This document shows positions 36,708 through 44,959 of a stretch of 64,000 bases of DNA, in pieces (positions within the stretch are counted from its first letter, which is position 1; each line of letters starts with the position of its first letter). This stretch comes from Pseudomonadales bacterium (lineage in GTDB: Bacteria > Pseudomonadota > Gammaproteobacteria > Pseudomonadales > Azotimanducaceae), in contig JANQPF010000009.1 in NCBI GenBank assembly GCA_028285415.1, positions 434,001-498,000 on the forward strand. Reading direction: 5' to 3'. Both the position numbers and the translations under genes were made by a program. The notes below the pieces were generated by a model, which was not told the origin of the DNA, made no database searches, and saw only the letters and a list, made by a program, of their open reading frames with translations.

Positions 36708-38849
36708 ATGCACTTTTTCCTCATCTGTGCCGCCGTCGTTCTGGTGCTGGCAACACCCGCTGCGGGGGCAGACGCGATCGACGATGACGCCGAAGTCATC
36801 GAAGAAATGGTCGTCATCGGTGTCCGCGAGCGCCTTACGCAGGCGGGTATGTTAAAAGACGTCGTCGAGAAGACCGAAGAAATCGACGCGGATCTCATCG
36901 AGGCCACCCGCTCGCTCAGTCTCACGGAAGCCATGCAGGATGCACCCGGCGTGATCATTGCCAACGAATGCTCCATGTGCGGCTACAAGCGGATCCAGCT
37001 GAACGGCCTGAAGGCGGAACACACCACGATCCTCACCGACGGCCTTCCCACCCACACGATGCTGGGTGGGTTCTACGCCGTCGACGCCATTGCCATGACC
37101 GGCGTTGACCGCATCGAGGTGGCACGCGGTGCGGGTGCTTCGCTGACCGCGCCGGAGGCGATTGGTGGGGTGGTCAACGTCATTACCACTGAGAGGATGA
37201 AAAACTCGCTGGATCTGGACGTATCCGGCGGTGAGGAGGGCTTCCGCCAGTTGGGTCTCGCGGGAACGCTTGCCAACGACGCGGGCGGCGTGCGTCTCAC
37301 GATCAACGGCCAGTACGACGAGCGCGATCAGTTTGACGCGGACAACAATGGTGTCTCTGAGCATCCGTTCCTCGAGAACGCCAGCCTCGGCGCGCGCCTG
37401 TCCATGGACCTGACAGACCGTGACAACCTGGTGTTACGCGTGCACCGCGCGGAGCAGGAGTTGTTCGGTGGTCCCATGCTGGATGAGCTGACGCCCAGTA
37501 TTTCCGCGGCCATCGCCAGCGAACAGTTGGGAGAAGCGCCGCAGCTCTTCGTGGGCGACGACGTTCGCAACGACTACATCGGTAATCCCTGGGAGACCAC
37601 TGAGTGGGTTGAGACCACGCGCGATGAGTTTTCCGTCAGCTGGTTGCGCGAGCTGAACGACCGCTGGAACGTGCGCCTGTCGCAGAGTTACTCAAACCAC
37701 GAGCAGGACTCCTACTATGAAGGCTTTGACTACGCGGCCGACGACGAGATGCAGTTCTACGAAGCACGTCTCAGTTTCCGCGCTAACGACCGGCATCTAC
37801 TCACGTTCGGCGCTGACGGCAGGTTCGAGGAGATGCGCTCGGAATCCGAGGCCGGCCTCGCCGCGAACTCGGACGGGGATCCGACGACCACCTTCGTGTC
37901 TGACAGCTTCGACTACGACGTGGTCGGCGCGTATCTGCAGGACAGCTGGATCGTCAACGACCGGTTGGAGATCAACGCTGCGCTGCGCTTCGACCGCATC
38001 GAAGCCGATTTCGTAGACCCGGCCAAGCCAGGCACAGAGATTGACGAGAGCATCGTTTCCCCGCGCGTCGATGTGCGCTACGCGCATTCAGGCGCATGGA
38101 CCTCTCGATTTTCTGCAGGTCGCGGCTACCGTGCCCCGCTGTCCTTCTTCGAGACGGATCACGGTATCCTGGACGCGACGCTGGGCTTTGAGATCGACAT
38201 CGACGAGCTGGAGCGATCGCTGTCGACGAGCTATACGTTGAGCTACGAAGGCGAGCGCCTCACCGCAAGCTTCGCGGCCTCCCACACGGAAATTGACAAC
38301 CTCGCCGCCCTGGACGAGACAGCAGCTGGCGTGCCGATTCTGACGCAGCTGGATGGGGATGCGGGCGTCACCACGCTGGATGTTTCTCTGGGATACGCTG
38401 TAACCCCGTCGCTGACCGTGAACCTGACCGCGGCAAACTACCTGCACGATGACGACTTTCAATCCTCGTTCGGGGTGGCGACCATCGAGGAGCAGATCAA
38501 CGTGTCAGCGGATTGGGAAGTGGCCGGTTGGGAGGTATTTGCAGCGCTGACGTGGGTAGGGTCGCGGGACCTGGCCGACTATGGCTACGAAGGCTTCAAC
38601 GATGCCGGGGCAACCCAGGCAAAAACCCTGAACGCCCCTGATTTCTATTGGCTGGATGCCCGCATTGCAAGGGACTTCGGCGACAATTGGACGATCTATT
38701 TCGGTGGGAACAATCTGTTGGACGTAACCCAGGCTGAGGACGAAGACAGCCCGTTGTTCTTCGACGCCGACGGCGGCTACGACGTGGCGTATATCTATGG
38801 CCTCCTGCGGGGTCGCGAGCTGTATGCCGGCGTTCGCTACAGTTTTTAG
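36708..38849 (+). CDS. TonB-dependent receptor with CxxC motif in the plug
   Basis: About 713 residues from ATG 36708 (upstream ATG 36642 would overlap the Fur site). Signal peptide ends LATPAAGA; TonB-box-like EEMVVIGVR; plug reads ANECSMCGYKRIQLNGL with Cys88 and Cys91, then HTTILTDGLPTHTMLGGFYAVDAI; barrel ends in RYSF. Two cysteines spaced CxxC near the plug's ligand face are uncommon in proteobacterial receptors I know. The next gene, overlapping by 26 bases, encodes a CxxC thioredoxin-like protein, and a Fur box lies upstream. Likely iron- or copper-related uptake; ligand unknown. Confidence 0.93.
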   Translation: MHFFLICAAVVLVLATPAAGADAIDDDAEVIEEMVVIGVRERLTQAGMLKDVVEKTEEIDADLIEATRSLSLTEAMQDAPGVIIANECSMCGYKRIQLNGLKAEHTTILTDGLPTHTMLGGFYAVDAIAMTGVDRIEVARGAGASLTAPEAIGGVVNVITTERMKNSLDLDVSGGEEGFRQLGLAGTLANDAGGVRLTINGQYDERDQFDADNNGVSEHPFLENASLGARLSMDLTDRDNLVLRVHRAEQELFGGPMLDELTPSISAAIASEQLGEAPQLFVGDDVRNDYIGNPWETTEWVETTRDEFSVSWLRELNDRWNVRLSQSYSNHEQDSYYEGFDYAADDEMQFYEARLSFRANDRHLLTFGADGRFEEMRSESEAGLAANSDGDPTTTFVSDSFDYDVVGAYLQDSWIVNDRLEINAALRFDRIEADFVDPAKPGTEIDESIVSPRVDVRYAHSGAWTSRFSAGRGYRAPLSFFETDHGILDATLGFEIDIDELERSLSTSYTLSYEGERLTASFAASHTEIDNLAALDETAAGVPILTQLDGDAGVTTLDVSLGYAVTPSLTVNLTAANYLHDDDFQSSFGVATIEEQINVSADWEVAGWEVFAALTWVGSRDLADYGYEGFNDAGATQAKTLNAPDFYWLDARIARDFGDNWTIYFGGNNLLDVTQAEDEDSPLFFDADGGYDVAYIYGLLRGRELYAGVRYSF

Positions 38850-39300
38850 CCTTGCATTGCTGCTGGCCTGCGCCGCCGCGGCGGCGCAGGGTCCAGACCT
38901 GCTGAAGTATGAGCTGAAGCGTCTGGATACGGTGGCCACTGAGGATCTCGAGCGGTTTCGTGGTACGCCGGTGTTGATGATGTTCTTTGAGCCTGAATGC
39001 GCCTGGTGTCTGCGCCAGGCCAGGGAAATTGAGCGGCTCACCAACCACTGCACTGGCGTCCAGCCACTCGTGGTGGGTGCCAATGGCTCACGAACCGCGC
39101 TGCAGGCATGGCTGCGACGCATGGCCGTGGACGTCCCCGCGTACCAGATCAGCAAGCGTCTGTCCGACGACCTCGGCGGCGTGGCCACCACACCCATCAC
39201 GCTGGTCACCGATGCGTCGGGCACCTACCGGCGCTATCTCAGGGGATACAAGAAACTCGACGCGCTGCTGGCCGCCTTACCCGCAGACAGCTGCACCTAG
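38824..39300 (+). CDS. Exported thioredoxin-fold protein (CAWC)
   Basis: About 158 residues from ATG 38824, inside the last codons of the receptor gene. A hydrophobic leader ends ...LLLACAAAAAQ: either a signal peptide or, using LLAC, a lipoprotein signal (Cys16). The fold motif VLMMFFEPECAWCLRQAREIE gives a CxxC active site (Cys59, Cys62) and GGVATTPITLVTD gives the cis-Pro loop. So a periplasmic or outer-membrane-anchored thiol-disulfide protein. Its gene overlap with a TonB receptor carrying a CxxC in the plug suggests the two proteins exchange electrons; this is inference. Confidence 0.85.
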   Translation: MPAFATVFSLALLLACAAAAAQGPDLLKYELKRLDTVATEDLERFRGTPVLMMFFEPECAWCLRQAREIERLTNHCTGVQPLVVGANGSRTALQAWLRRMAVDVPAYQISKRLSDDLGGVATTPITLVTDASGTYRRYLRGYKKLDALLAALPADSCT

Positions 39301-39407
39301 CCCGCACAGCGCGGCCGGGCTGCTGCTGACAGCCTCACTCGGACTGATTTGCAATTGCATCTACTAATGCGAACAAGTACCACTAACCCATTGTTTTTAT
39401 TGAGAAT

Positions 39408-39436
39408 TTGAATTTCTTCGCATTCCGATCTATGGT
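39408..39436 (+). promoter_or_regulatory. Predicted sigma70 promoter of bacterioferritin
   Basis: TTGAAT (39408-39413), 17-base spacer, TATGGT (39431-39436), 36 bases before the bacterioferritin ATG. The surrounding TTGAGAATTTGAATTTC is A/T-rich and faintly Fur-like. Confidence 0.45.
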
Positions 39437-39471
39437 CTCCCTGTTGACTAATCACCACATCAGAAGGCGCA

Positions 39472-39942
39472 ATGAAAGGTAACAAGAAGGTCATTGAAGC
39501 TCTAAACGGGCTGCTGGGCTGGGAACTCACGGCCATGGATCAGTACTTTATTCATTCCCGAATGTACGCAGATTGGGGACTGGGCAAGCTGCACGAGCGA
39601 ATCGCCCACGAGTTCGACGACGAAAAGGGGCACGCCGCTCAGTTGATCCAGCGAATACTCTTTCTCGAGGGTACGCCGGACATGTTGACGCGAGTGGGTC
39701 TCAAAGTCGGCAAGAACGTCAAGGAGATGCTCGAGAACGATCTGAGCGTTGAACTGGCGGTAGATAAGGAACTGAAGAACGCCATCAGCTTGTGCGAGGC
39801 AAATCAGGACTACACCAGCCGGGCCATTCTGGAACAGATTCTGGAGGACACCGAGGTCGACCACACCTGGTGGTTGGAGCAGCAGCTGGGTTTGATCGAC
39901 AAAATGGGCCTTGCCAATTACGTGCAATCACAGATGGGATAG
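39472..39942 (+). CDS. Bacterioferritin subunit lacking the heme-ligand Met
   Basis: 156 residues, normal length for Bfr. The di-iron ferroxidase ligands are all present: Glu18, Glu51, His54, Glu94 and the E-x-x-H pair Glu128/His131, plus Tyr25. The heme-coordinating Met52 of classical bacterioferritin is Lys52 here (DEKGHA instead of DEMKHA). Such subunits (as in two-subunit Bfr systems) oxidise and store iron without binding heme and may need a heme-binding partner subunit for iron release; none is seen here. Single gene between two TonB receptor genes; stores iron brought in by the island (inference). Confidence 0.93.
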   Translation: MKGNKKVIEALNGLLGWELTAMDQYFIHSRMYADWGLGKLHERIAHEFDDEKGHAAQLIQRILFLEGTPDMLTRVGLKVGKNVKEMLENDLSVELAVDKELKNAISLCEANQDYTSRAILEQILEDTEVDHTWWLEQQLGLIDKMGLANYVQSQMG

Positions 39943-39966
39943 CCCCGGCGGTCATCCCAGTTCATG

Positions 39967-41973
39967 CTAACGCCCGATTTTCACGCGAAAGCCGGCGTTT
40001 GCGATGAATCCCTCCAACGGCGACCACGCGTCAACTGTCCAACGGCCGTCCGGCGCACGGAACGGCCGCACGAGCGGGTCTTCCCTGGATTGGCGAACAT
40101 CAAGCAGGTTCTCGAGATTCAGGAAGACGTGGTACCGGCCCAGCACAATCTCCCCAAGCAGCCCAACGTGGAGGTATGACTTGCTCTTGCGACGAAACGG
40201 ATTGTCCTCGAGAGACTGCTCACCCGTGTAGTAGAGCTCGAGGCCAACCCGTCCACGACCGTGTTGTTCCCACATCGCCACCAACCCGGCGGAATGGCGT
40301 GGCGTCAGCGGCACCACGCGCCGCCCTGCCCCGCCGCCGGCAGGTTCCCGCGCATCCAGGTATAGATAGCTTGCCGTCACGACGTAAGGCGCTTTGCGCC
40401 AGCGCAAAAGCGCCTCGATACCCCGCGTGCGGGTGATGCCGTCCTCATTGATCAGACGCACCTCTTCCGGTCCGACACTCTGCAGCCGGAGGGCATCGTC
40501 GATGTTCGAGCCGAAGAGCGTCAGACCGGTTTCCAGCGCCCCGGCTGAATATCCAAAGTCGAGGGAAACCGTTTCCGCCCGCTCGGCCTGTAAACCGGAT
40601 ACCGGCTCCAGGCGTGACAGCCCCGCCGCTTCGGTCTCCTCCACAAACGGCGTCGGCGCGTAGAATCCCCGTCCCCAGGAGGTGCGGATGGTCCACCGGC
40701 CCGGACGATACAGGAGCGAGACTCGCGGGCTGAATTGGGATCCATACTCGCTGTGTTGGTCCCAGCGGGCGCTAGCGGCAACGCTGACGTCCAGGCCAAA
40801 TTCTCTATCGATCTGGGCAAACACCGCGGGCGCTTCGTAGTCATAGTCGAACACCGGAAACGTTTCACCGGTGTAGGTATCCGTCTGGTAAGCAACGCCA
40901 CCCACCCAGAAGGTTGACGCCGACTCCCCCGCGAGCGTGGCCTCAATCAACATCGTCTCGTGCTCGTCTTTTTCCAGGAGATCACTGAACTGATGGTCGT
41001 GAGACTGACGCATGCCGGAGCCACGAAGCTGCGCATAGCCCCAGTCATTGACCGGTCGCTCGAGCACCAGCCCGGCATCGAAACGGCGGGTTTCCTGATT
41101 GTGCGGAAACGGCAGACCGTCGGGCACCAGCCCACTCCCTTCGGTACCACCCGTTCGATCTTCAACCATAGCACCAGCGGTCAGGTATGCGGTGGTGCCG
41201 TCCGAACCGGTGAAGAACAGTCGCGGGCGGGCGGAATAGCGCTCATAGCCCGGCATGTCGATCCAGTCGTCGCTGTCCAGATCCTGGGCGGCCTGGCGAT
41301 TGTAGTTGGTCAACAACGACCCCTTCCAACCACGGCTTAAGGGACTGGTGAGATAGGCGGAAACATCCTGCGCGTCCCTGGTGGTCGCATTCACGATCAC
41401 TTCCCCCTCTGCTTCAGGACCGGGACGCTTCGAGACAAGGTTGATCACACCGCCGAGCGCCTGTCCCCCATACAAGGCGGAGGCTGAGCCTTTGATGATC
41501 TCAACCTGACCCAGATCGCTCGGCGGCACTTGGAGGAGGCCGAGTGACGATGCCTGACCGCCATACAGCGGCAGTCCATCCGCAAGTAACTGGGTGTAGC
41601 GCCCGCGCATGCCATGAATTCGAACGTTGGCAGAGCCCAGCGCCGGCGAGGTGACCTGTACCCGCAGACCGCCCGTTTCGTTCAACATCATCGATATGTT
41701 GCCGGGCCGCATCAGCAGCTTCTCTTCAATCTCTTCCTGAGCCAGGACCTCCACGCGGATGGCTTCGTCTTGAACGCGAAGCCGCGATCGCGTCGCCTGA
41801 ACGACTATCTCCTCGACCTCATGGCCATGATGATCGTGATCGTGCGCATGATCTTCCGTGTCTGCTGCCGCGGGCATCGAAAGCGCGAAGGTTAAAAGGA
41901 ACAGTTGGCAGCGCACGCCAGAGCTTGCGCAGGACGGTGGTTTCACTCTGATGCGGTTGTCGCCAGGCTTCAT
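39967..41973 (-). CDS. TonB-dependent receptor with His-rich N-terminus
   Basis: 668 residues from ATG 41973; a later GTG (41916) would leave a shorter signal peptide (CQLFLLTFALSMPAAA). The mature N-terminus has DHAHDHDHHGHEVEE before the TonB-box-like EEIVVQATRSR. Plug: NVRIHGMRGRYTQLLADGLPLYGGQASSLGLLQVPPSDLGQVEIIKGSASALYGGQALGGVINLVSKRP, typical of cobalamin/heme/metal (BtuB, ZnuD-like) receptors; barrel ends FRVKIGR. The His cluster suggests Zn, Cu or Ni capture. It faces a MerR regulator across a perfect MerR dyad embedded in a minus-strand promoter. Confidence 0.93.
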   Translation of the reverse strand: MKPGDNRIRVKPPSCASSGVRCQLFLLTFALSMPAAADTEDHAHDHDHHGHEVEEIVVQATRSRLRVQDEAIRVEVLAQEEIEEKLLMRPGNISMMLNETGGLRVQVTSPALGSANVRIHGMRGRYTQLLADGLPLYGGQASSLGLLQVPPSDLGQVEIIKGSASALYGGQALGGVINLVSKRPGPEAEGEVIVNATTRDAQDVSAYLTSPLSRGWKGSLLTNYNRQAAQDLDSDDWIDMPGYERYSARPRLFFTGSDGTTAYLTAGAMVEDRTGGTEGSGLVPDGLPFPHNQETRRFDAGLVLERPVNDWGYAQLRGSGMRQSHDHQFSDLLEKDEHETMLIEATLAGESASTFWVGGVAYQTDTYTGETFPVFDYDYEAPAVFAQIDREFGLDVSVAASARWDQHSEYGSQFSPRVSLLYRPGRWTIRTSWGRGFYAPTPFVEETEAAGLSRLEPVSGLQAERAETVSLDFGYSAGALETGLTLFGSNIDDALRLQSVGPEEVRLINEDGITRTRGIEALLRWRKAPYVVTASYLYLDAREPAGGGAGRRVVPLTPRHSAGLVAMWEQHGRGRVGLELYYTGEQSLEDNPFRRKSKSYLHVGLLGEIVLGRYHVFLNLENLLDVRQSREDPLVRPFRAPDGRWTVDAWSPLEGFIANAGFRVKIGR

Positions 41974-41981
41974 TCCTCAGT

Positions 41982-42012
41982 AGGATGGACCTTATAGTTG
42001 CTATAAGGTCAA
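41982..42012 (-). promoter_or_regulatory. MerR-type promoter with perfect dyad
   Basis: Dyad arms ACCTTATAG / CTATAAGGT with a TTG centre occupy 41989-42009. On the minus strand they sit inside the overlong 19-base spacer between TTGACC (-35; 42012-42007) and CATCCT (-10; 41987-41982), the arrangement used by MerR activators such as ZntR/MerR. The predicted start is only a few bases before the receptor ATG, so the message may be leaderless or the true start lies further in. Confidence 0.85.
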
Positions 42013-42019
42013 GCGTTTC

Positions 42020-42448
42020 ATGGCGGGTTACACAGTCGGGCAGATGTCACAGGCATCGCAAACGAAAACGGTCACCATCCGCTACTACGAACGACGAGGG
42101 CTCTTGCGCAGTCCACCTCGCACATCCGGGGGCTACCGGATATACAACGACGACGACCTGGATCGACTACTGTTCATCCGGCGCGGTCGCCAGCTGGGTT
42201 TCAGTCTCGAAAACGTGCGTGAGCTCCTCGACCTTGCGGACCAGACGGAGGCGCCGTGTGACGAGGTCAATGCCAAGGTCTCACAGCACCTGATCGAGGT
42301 CCGCGAGCGCCTGGAACAGCTGCACGCGCTGGAAGCGGAGCTGCAGCGTCTGAGCAAGAGCTGCGAGGCGGTGGGTTCGATCAAAAACTGCCAGATTGTC
42401 GAGGCGCTATCGCGCAATCGAGAAAAACGTCTGCCGGTCGGCGCGTAA
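42020..42448 (+). CDS. MerR family metal-responsive regulator (three-Cys type)
   Basis: 142 residues. N-terminal MerR helix-turn-helix (YTVGQMSQASQTKTVTIRYYERRGLLRSPPRTSGGYRIYNDDDLDRLLFIRRGRQLGF), a long dimerisation helix, and cysteines in APCDEV and SCEAVGSIKNC. The first Cys before the long helix and the C-x8-C pair after it match the spacing of the three metal-binding Cys of MerR, and resemble ZntR. A soft or borderline metal (Hg, Zn, Pb, Cd) is the expected inducer. Likely activates the divergent TonB receptor and itself. Confidence 0.9.
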   Translation: MAGYTVGQMSQASQTKTVTIRYYERRGLLRSPPRTSGGYRIYNDDDLDRLLFIRRGRQLGFSLENVRELLDLADQTEAPCDEVNAKVSQHLIEVRERLEQLHALEAELQRLSKSCEAVGSIKNCQIVEALSRNREKRLPVGA

Positions 42449-42454
42449 CGCCAA

Positions 42455-42502
42455 AAACGCGTACCTGCACAAACGCGTACCTGCACAAACGCGTACCTGC
42501 AC
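42455..42502. repeat. Three perfect tandem copies of a 16-bp unit
   Basis: AAACGCGTACCTGCAC is repeated three times without spacer or mismatch, starting 7 bases after the merR stop codon. No protein product and no spacers, so not a CRISPR array. Followed immediately by an A-run and a hairpin. Confidence 0.95.
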
Positions 42503-42530
42503 AAAAAAAGGTGCTGGCGTTCCCAGCACC
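42503..42530 (-). terminator. Intrinsic terminator reading on the minus strand
   Basis: Stem GGTGCTGG (42510-42517) with CCAGCACC (42523-42530), 5-base loop; seven A's directly before it on the plus strand become a T-run for minus-strand transcripts. No minus-strand gene lies just to the right, so it may stop antisense transcription; for merR in the plus direction the T-run is poor. Confidence 0.75.
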
Positions 42531-42612
42531 GTACCGCTCTTGTTAGACGGTTTAACCAAACCCGAGCCATGGATCGACACATGGCATACCATCTGCTTCA
42601 GCAGTATCGAAA

Positions 42613-44202
42613 ATGAGACAGACAGTGATGATTCGTGTAGTACTAGCGATCGTTTCTACGACTTTACTGGTGACCGCATGCGGCGGCGGAGGAGGCGGCA
42701 GCGGTAGCAGCGCAGGCACACCACCGGCAACCACGCCACCACCCGCCACGGCGCAAACCGACTTCGAGCAGGGCATCTTCAGTGCCTCCGCCACCTACAA
42801 AGACCTTTGCCTGGCACCGCGCGCCGGCACGGCCGACATCCAGGGTACCACCGAAGACGAGAACGATTGGCTGCGCGCCTGGAGTCACGACCTGTATCTG
42901 TGGTACGACGAGATAGTCGACGAAGATCCCAGAGACTTCGCAACGCCCGCCTATTTCGATCTCATGAAAACGTTTGCCACCACACCATCAGGCGCACCGA
43001 AGGACCAGTTTCACTTCACCTTCGATACGGAGGAGTGGATTGCGCTTTCCCAATCCGGCATCTCCGCAGGCTATGGCGCTGAGTTCGTTCTGGTGAGTCC
43101 CGCGCCGCCGCGTGAGGTTGTGATTGCATTCGTCGAAGCGGGATCCCCGGCAGCCGCACCGGGCGCAGACATGATGCGGGGGACGCGCGTTCTAGAAATC
43201 GATGGCGTTGACGTGATCAACGCCAACACGCAGGCCGAAATCGACATCCTGAACCAGGGGTTGTTCCCCGACGACGGCGAAACCCATTCGTTTACGCTCG
43301 AAGATGTCGGTGGCACCAACCGTCGCACGGTCGACATCACCGCCACCGAAATCTCCCAGGACGCAGTCCCCACCGCGACGGTCATCAACACGGCCGGCGG
43401 ACCGGTGGGTTATATGCTCTTCAACACCCACATTGCCCCCTCAGAAGCACGTCTGGTTACCGAAATGGCCGCGTTCGAGGCGGCCGGCATCGTCGATCTC
43501 GTCGTGGACCTGCGCTACAACGGCGGCGGCTTTCTGGATATTGCCAATGAGCTGGCTTACATGATTGCGGGTCCTGCGGCCGCCGGGCAGGTGTTTGACG
43601 AAACCCAGTTCAACGACAAGCATCCAACCGTCAATCCGGTGACCGGGCAAACCCTGGCGCCGGAGACCTTTCACACCACCGCTCAGGGTTTCAGCGTCAC
43701 TACCGGCACACCGTTACCCAGCGTCGATCTGCCCAGAGTATTTATACTCACCGGTCCCGGCACGTGTTCCGCGAGCGAAGCCATCATCAACGGCTTGCGC
43801 GGGATTGGCATCAGCGTTGTGCTCATTGGCGAGACCACGTGTGGCAAGCCGTACGGTTTCTACGCGACGGATAACTGCGGCACCACCTACTTCTCGATAC
43901 AGTTCCGCGGCGTCAACGCTGTCGGTTTCGGTGACTACGCCGATGGTTTCGTGCCGACCACCACGCCCATCGAAGCTTACGAAGTCAACGGCTGTGTTGT
44001 CGCTGACGACTACGACAACCCCCTGGGAGATACCCAGGAGGCGCGTCTTGCAACGGCGCTGAACTACATCGAGAACGGCGACTGCGGCGCGCCAACGCCA
44101 GCACCGGCAACAGCCGCAAGCTCGGCCAAAACAATAAGTATCGAAACCGGCGGTCCCAGGCTGACCAAACCACGCGGCATGCCGGGTATGGTGCGCCGGT
44201 GA
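42613..44202 (+). CDS. S41 family (C-terminal processing type) serine peptidase, lipoprotein
   Basis: 529 residues. Signal with lipobox LLVTAC then a GGGGGGSGSS linker, so an outer-membrane or periplasmic lipoprotein. A PDZ-like segment (PAAAPGADMMRGTRVLEIDGVDVINA) at ~180-240 precedes the S41 core: VDLVVDLRYNGGGFLDIANELA, catalytic Ser in GPGTCSASEAIINGLRG and Lys in IGETTCGKPYG. Substrate unknown. ATG 42628 is an alternative start. The small lipoprotein gene overlaps its stop (GTGA), so the two are coupled. Confidence 0.88.
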   Translation: MRQTVMIRVVLAIVSTTLLVTACGGGGGGSGSSAGTPPATTPPPATAQTDFEQGIFSASATYKDLCLAPRAGTADIQGTTEDENDWLRAWSHDLYLWYDEIVDEDPRDFATPAYFDLMKTFATTPSGAPKDQFHFTFDTEEWIALSQSGISAGYGAEFVLVSPAPPREVVIAFVEAGSPAAAPGADMMRGTRVLEIDGVDVINANTQAEIDILNQGLFPDDGETHSFTLEDVGGTNRRTVDITATEISQDAVPTATVINTAGGPVGYMLFNTHIAPSEARLVTEMAAFEAAGIVDLVVDLRYNGGGFLDIANELAYMIAGPAAAGQVFDETQFNDKHPTVNPVTGQTLAPETFHTTAQGFSVTTGTPLPSVDLPRVFILTGPGTCSASEAIINGLRGIGISVVLIGETTCGKPYGFYATDNCGTTYFSIQFRGVNAVGFGDYADGFVPTTTPIEAYEVNGCVVADDYDNPLGDTQEARLATALNYIENGDCGAPTPAPATAASSAKTISIETGGPRLTKPRGMPGMVRR

Positions 44203-44579
44203 AGACGGTCAGAAGCCACCTCTATCTATTGATAGCGGGCCTGACGCTGGGCGCCTGCCAGACTTCGAGCGGGGGCGAATACGTCCCCGCGTTGGCGGCG
44301 GACCTCTCTGCTACCGAGCTTGAGCAAGTCCGCGGTGTACTCGGTGCCGCAACCGGTCGGGCGGAAACCCGCCTGAGCTCGGGGGTGTTTAATCGCAGCC
44401 ATATACTCGTGTTGGAACCAGCGCTTGCACAGACCCCGCAGGGACGCATCGCAACAGGACGCACGACAATCAGGCCCGAGACTTTTCACCTGCTCACCAA
44501 TGGTGGCAGCTGCGTGATCGAGCATCTCCGGACCGGGAACCGCTACCCGGTAAGCTTCACCTGTCGCCGGGATAATTGA
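44199..44579 (+). CDS. Small predicted lipoprotein of unknown function
   Basis: 126 residues from GTG 44199, overlapping the S41 stop codon. Signal peptide with lipobox TLGAC at Cys20. The rest is a compact domain with two further Cys (GSCVIEH, SFTCRRD) near the C-terminus that could form a disulfide. I recognise no family. Translational coupling to the S41 peptidase suggests an inhibitor, substrate or partner of it (inference only). Confidence 0.7.
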   Translation: MKTVRSHLYLLIAGLTLGACQTSSGGEYVPALAADLSATELEQVRGVLGAATGRAETRLSSGVFNRSHILVLEPALAQTPQGRIATGRTTIRPETFHLLTNGGSCVIEHLRTGNRYPVSFTCRRDN

Positions 44580-44686
44580 CCTCACAGCACCCACCCGGGA
44601 TCGTCAAACAGCATCACCCGGAGTACCCACAGACCGTGCTGGTGGTTTAGTCTATGGGGCTGAATTTGCAGAGAGTGAATTGCCAC

Positions 44687-44953
44687 ATGACACACGCGCT
44701 TTCGACGCAGCGGAAAAGCACGCTGCCGCAACCCGAAGATACCTGGGAATCCATTGCTGCCCGTGAGCTGCCGGAGCTCGATCTGACAGAAGCGACCAGC
44801 GCGCTGCAGAGCTGGAACTTACACGTGTTCATGCGGCCGGCCGCACCCGAGGGGTCACCACGCGCGGGTAATCCCATCTTACCCAGCGACGTCATTTTTC
44901 TAGAGGCGCCAACCGGTCCCACGCGCGGTATTTTTGGTGCGACCAACGAGTAA
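44687..44953 (+). CDS. Small protein with LysM-like segment
   Basis: About 88 residues from ATG 44687 (GTG/ATG 44654 possible). The stretch EDTWESIAARELPELDLTEATSALQSWNLHVFMRP ... ILPSDVIFLEAP resembles a single LysM repeat of the kind found at the end of phage-like or cytosolic proteins. No signal peptide. Followed 6 bases later by another small gene. The LysM match is by eye and tentative. Confidence 0.55.
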   Translation: MTHALSTQRKSTLPQPEDTWESIAARELPELDLTEATSALQSWNLHVFMRPAAPEGSPRAGNPILPSDVIFLEAPTGPTRGIFGATNE

Positions 44954-44959
44954 CCTGGG

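Noticed and set aside
42455-42502. Tandem repeat as a mini CRISPR array
   Set aside because: The 16-bp units are contiguous with no spacers, far too short for CRISPR repeats, and no cas genes are present.
42441-42550. Possible integron attC site around the repeat and hairpin
   Set aside because: No matching core-site pair (RYYYAAC/GTTRRRY) with correct spacing, and no integrase or cassette array.
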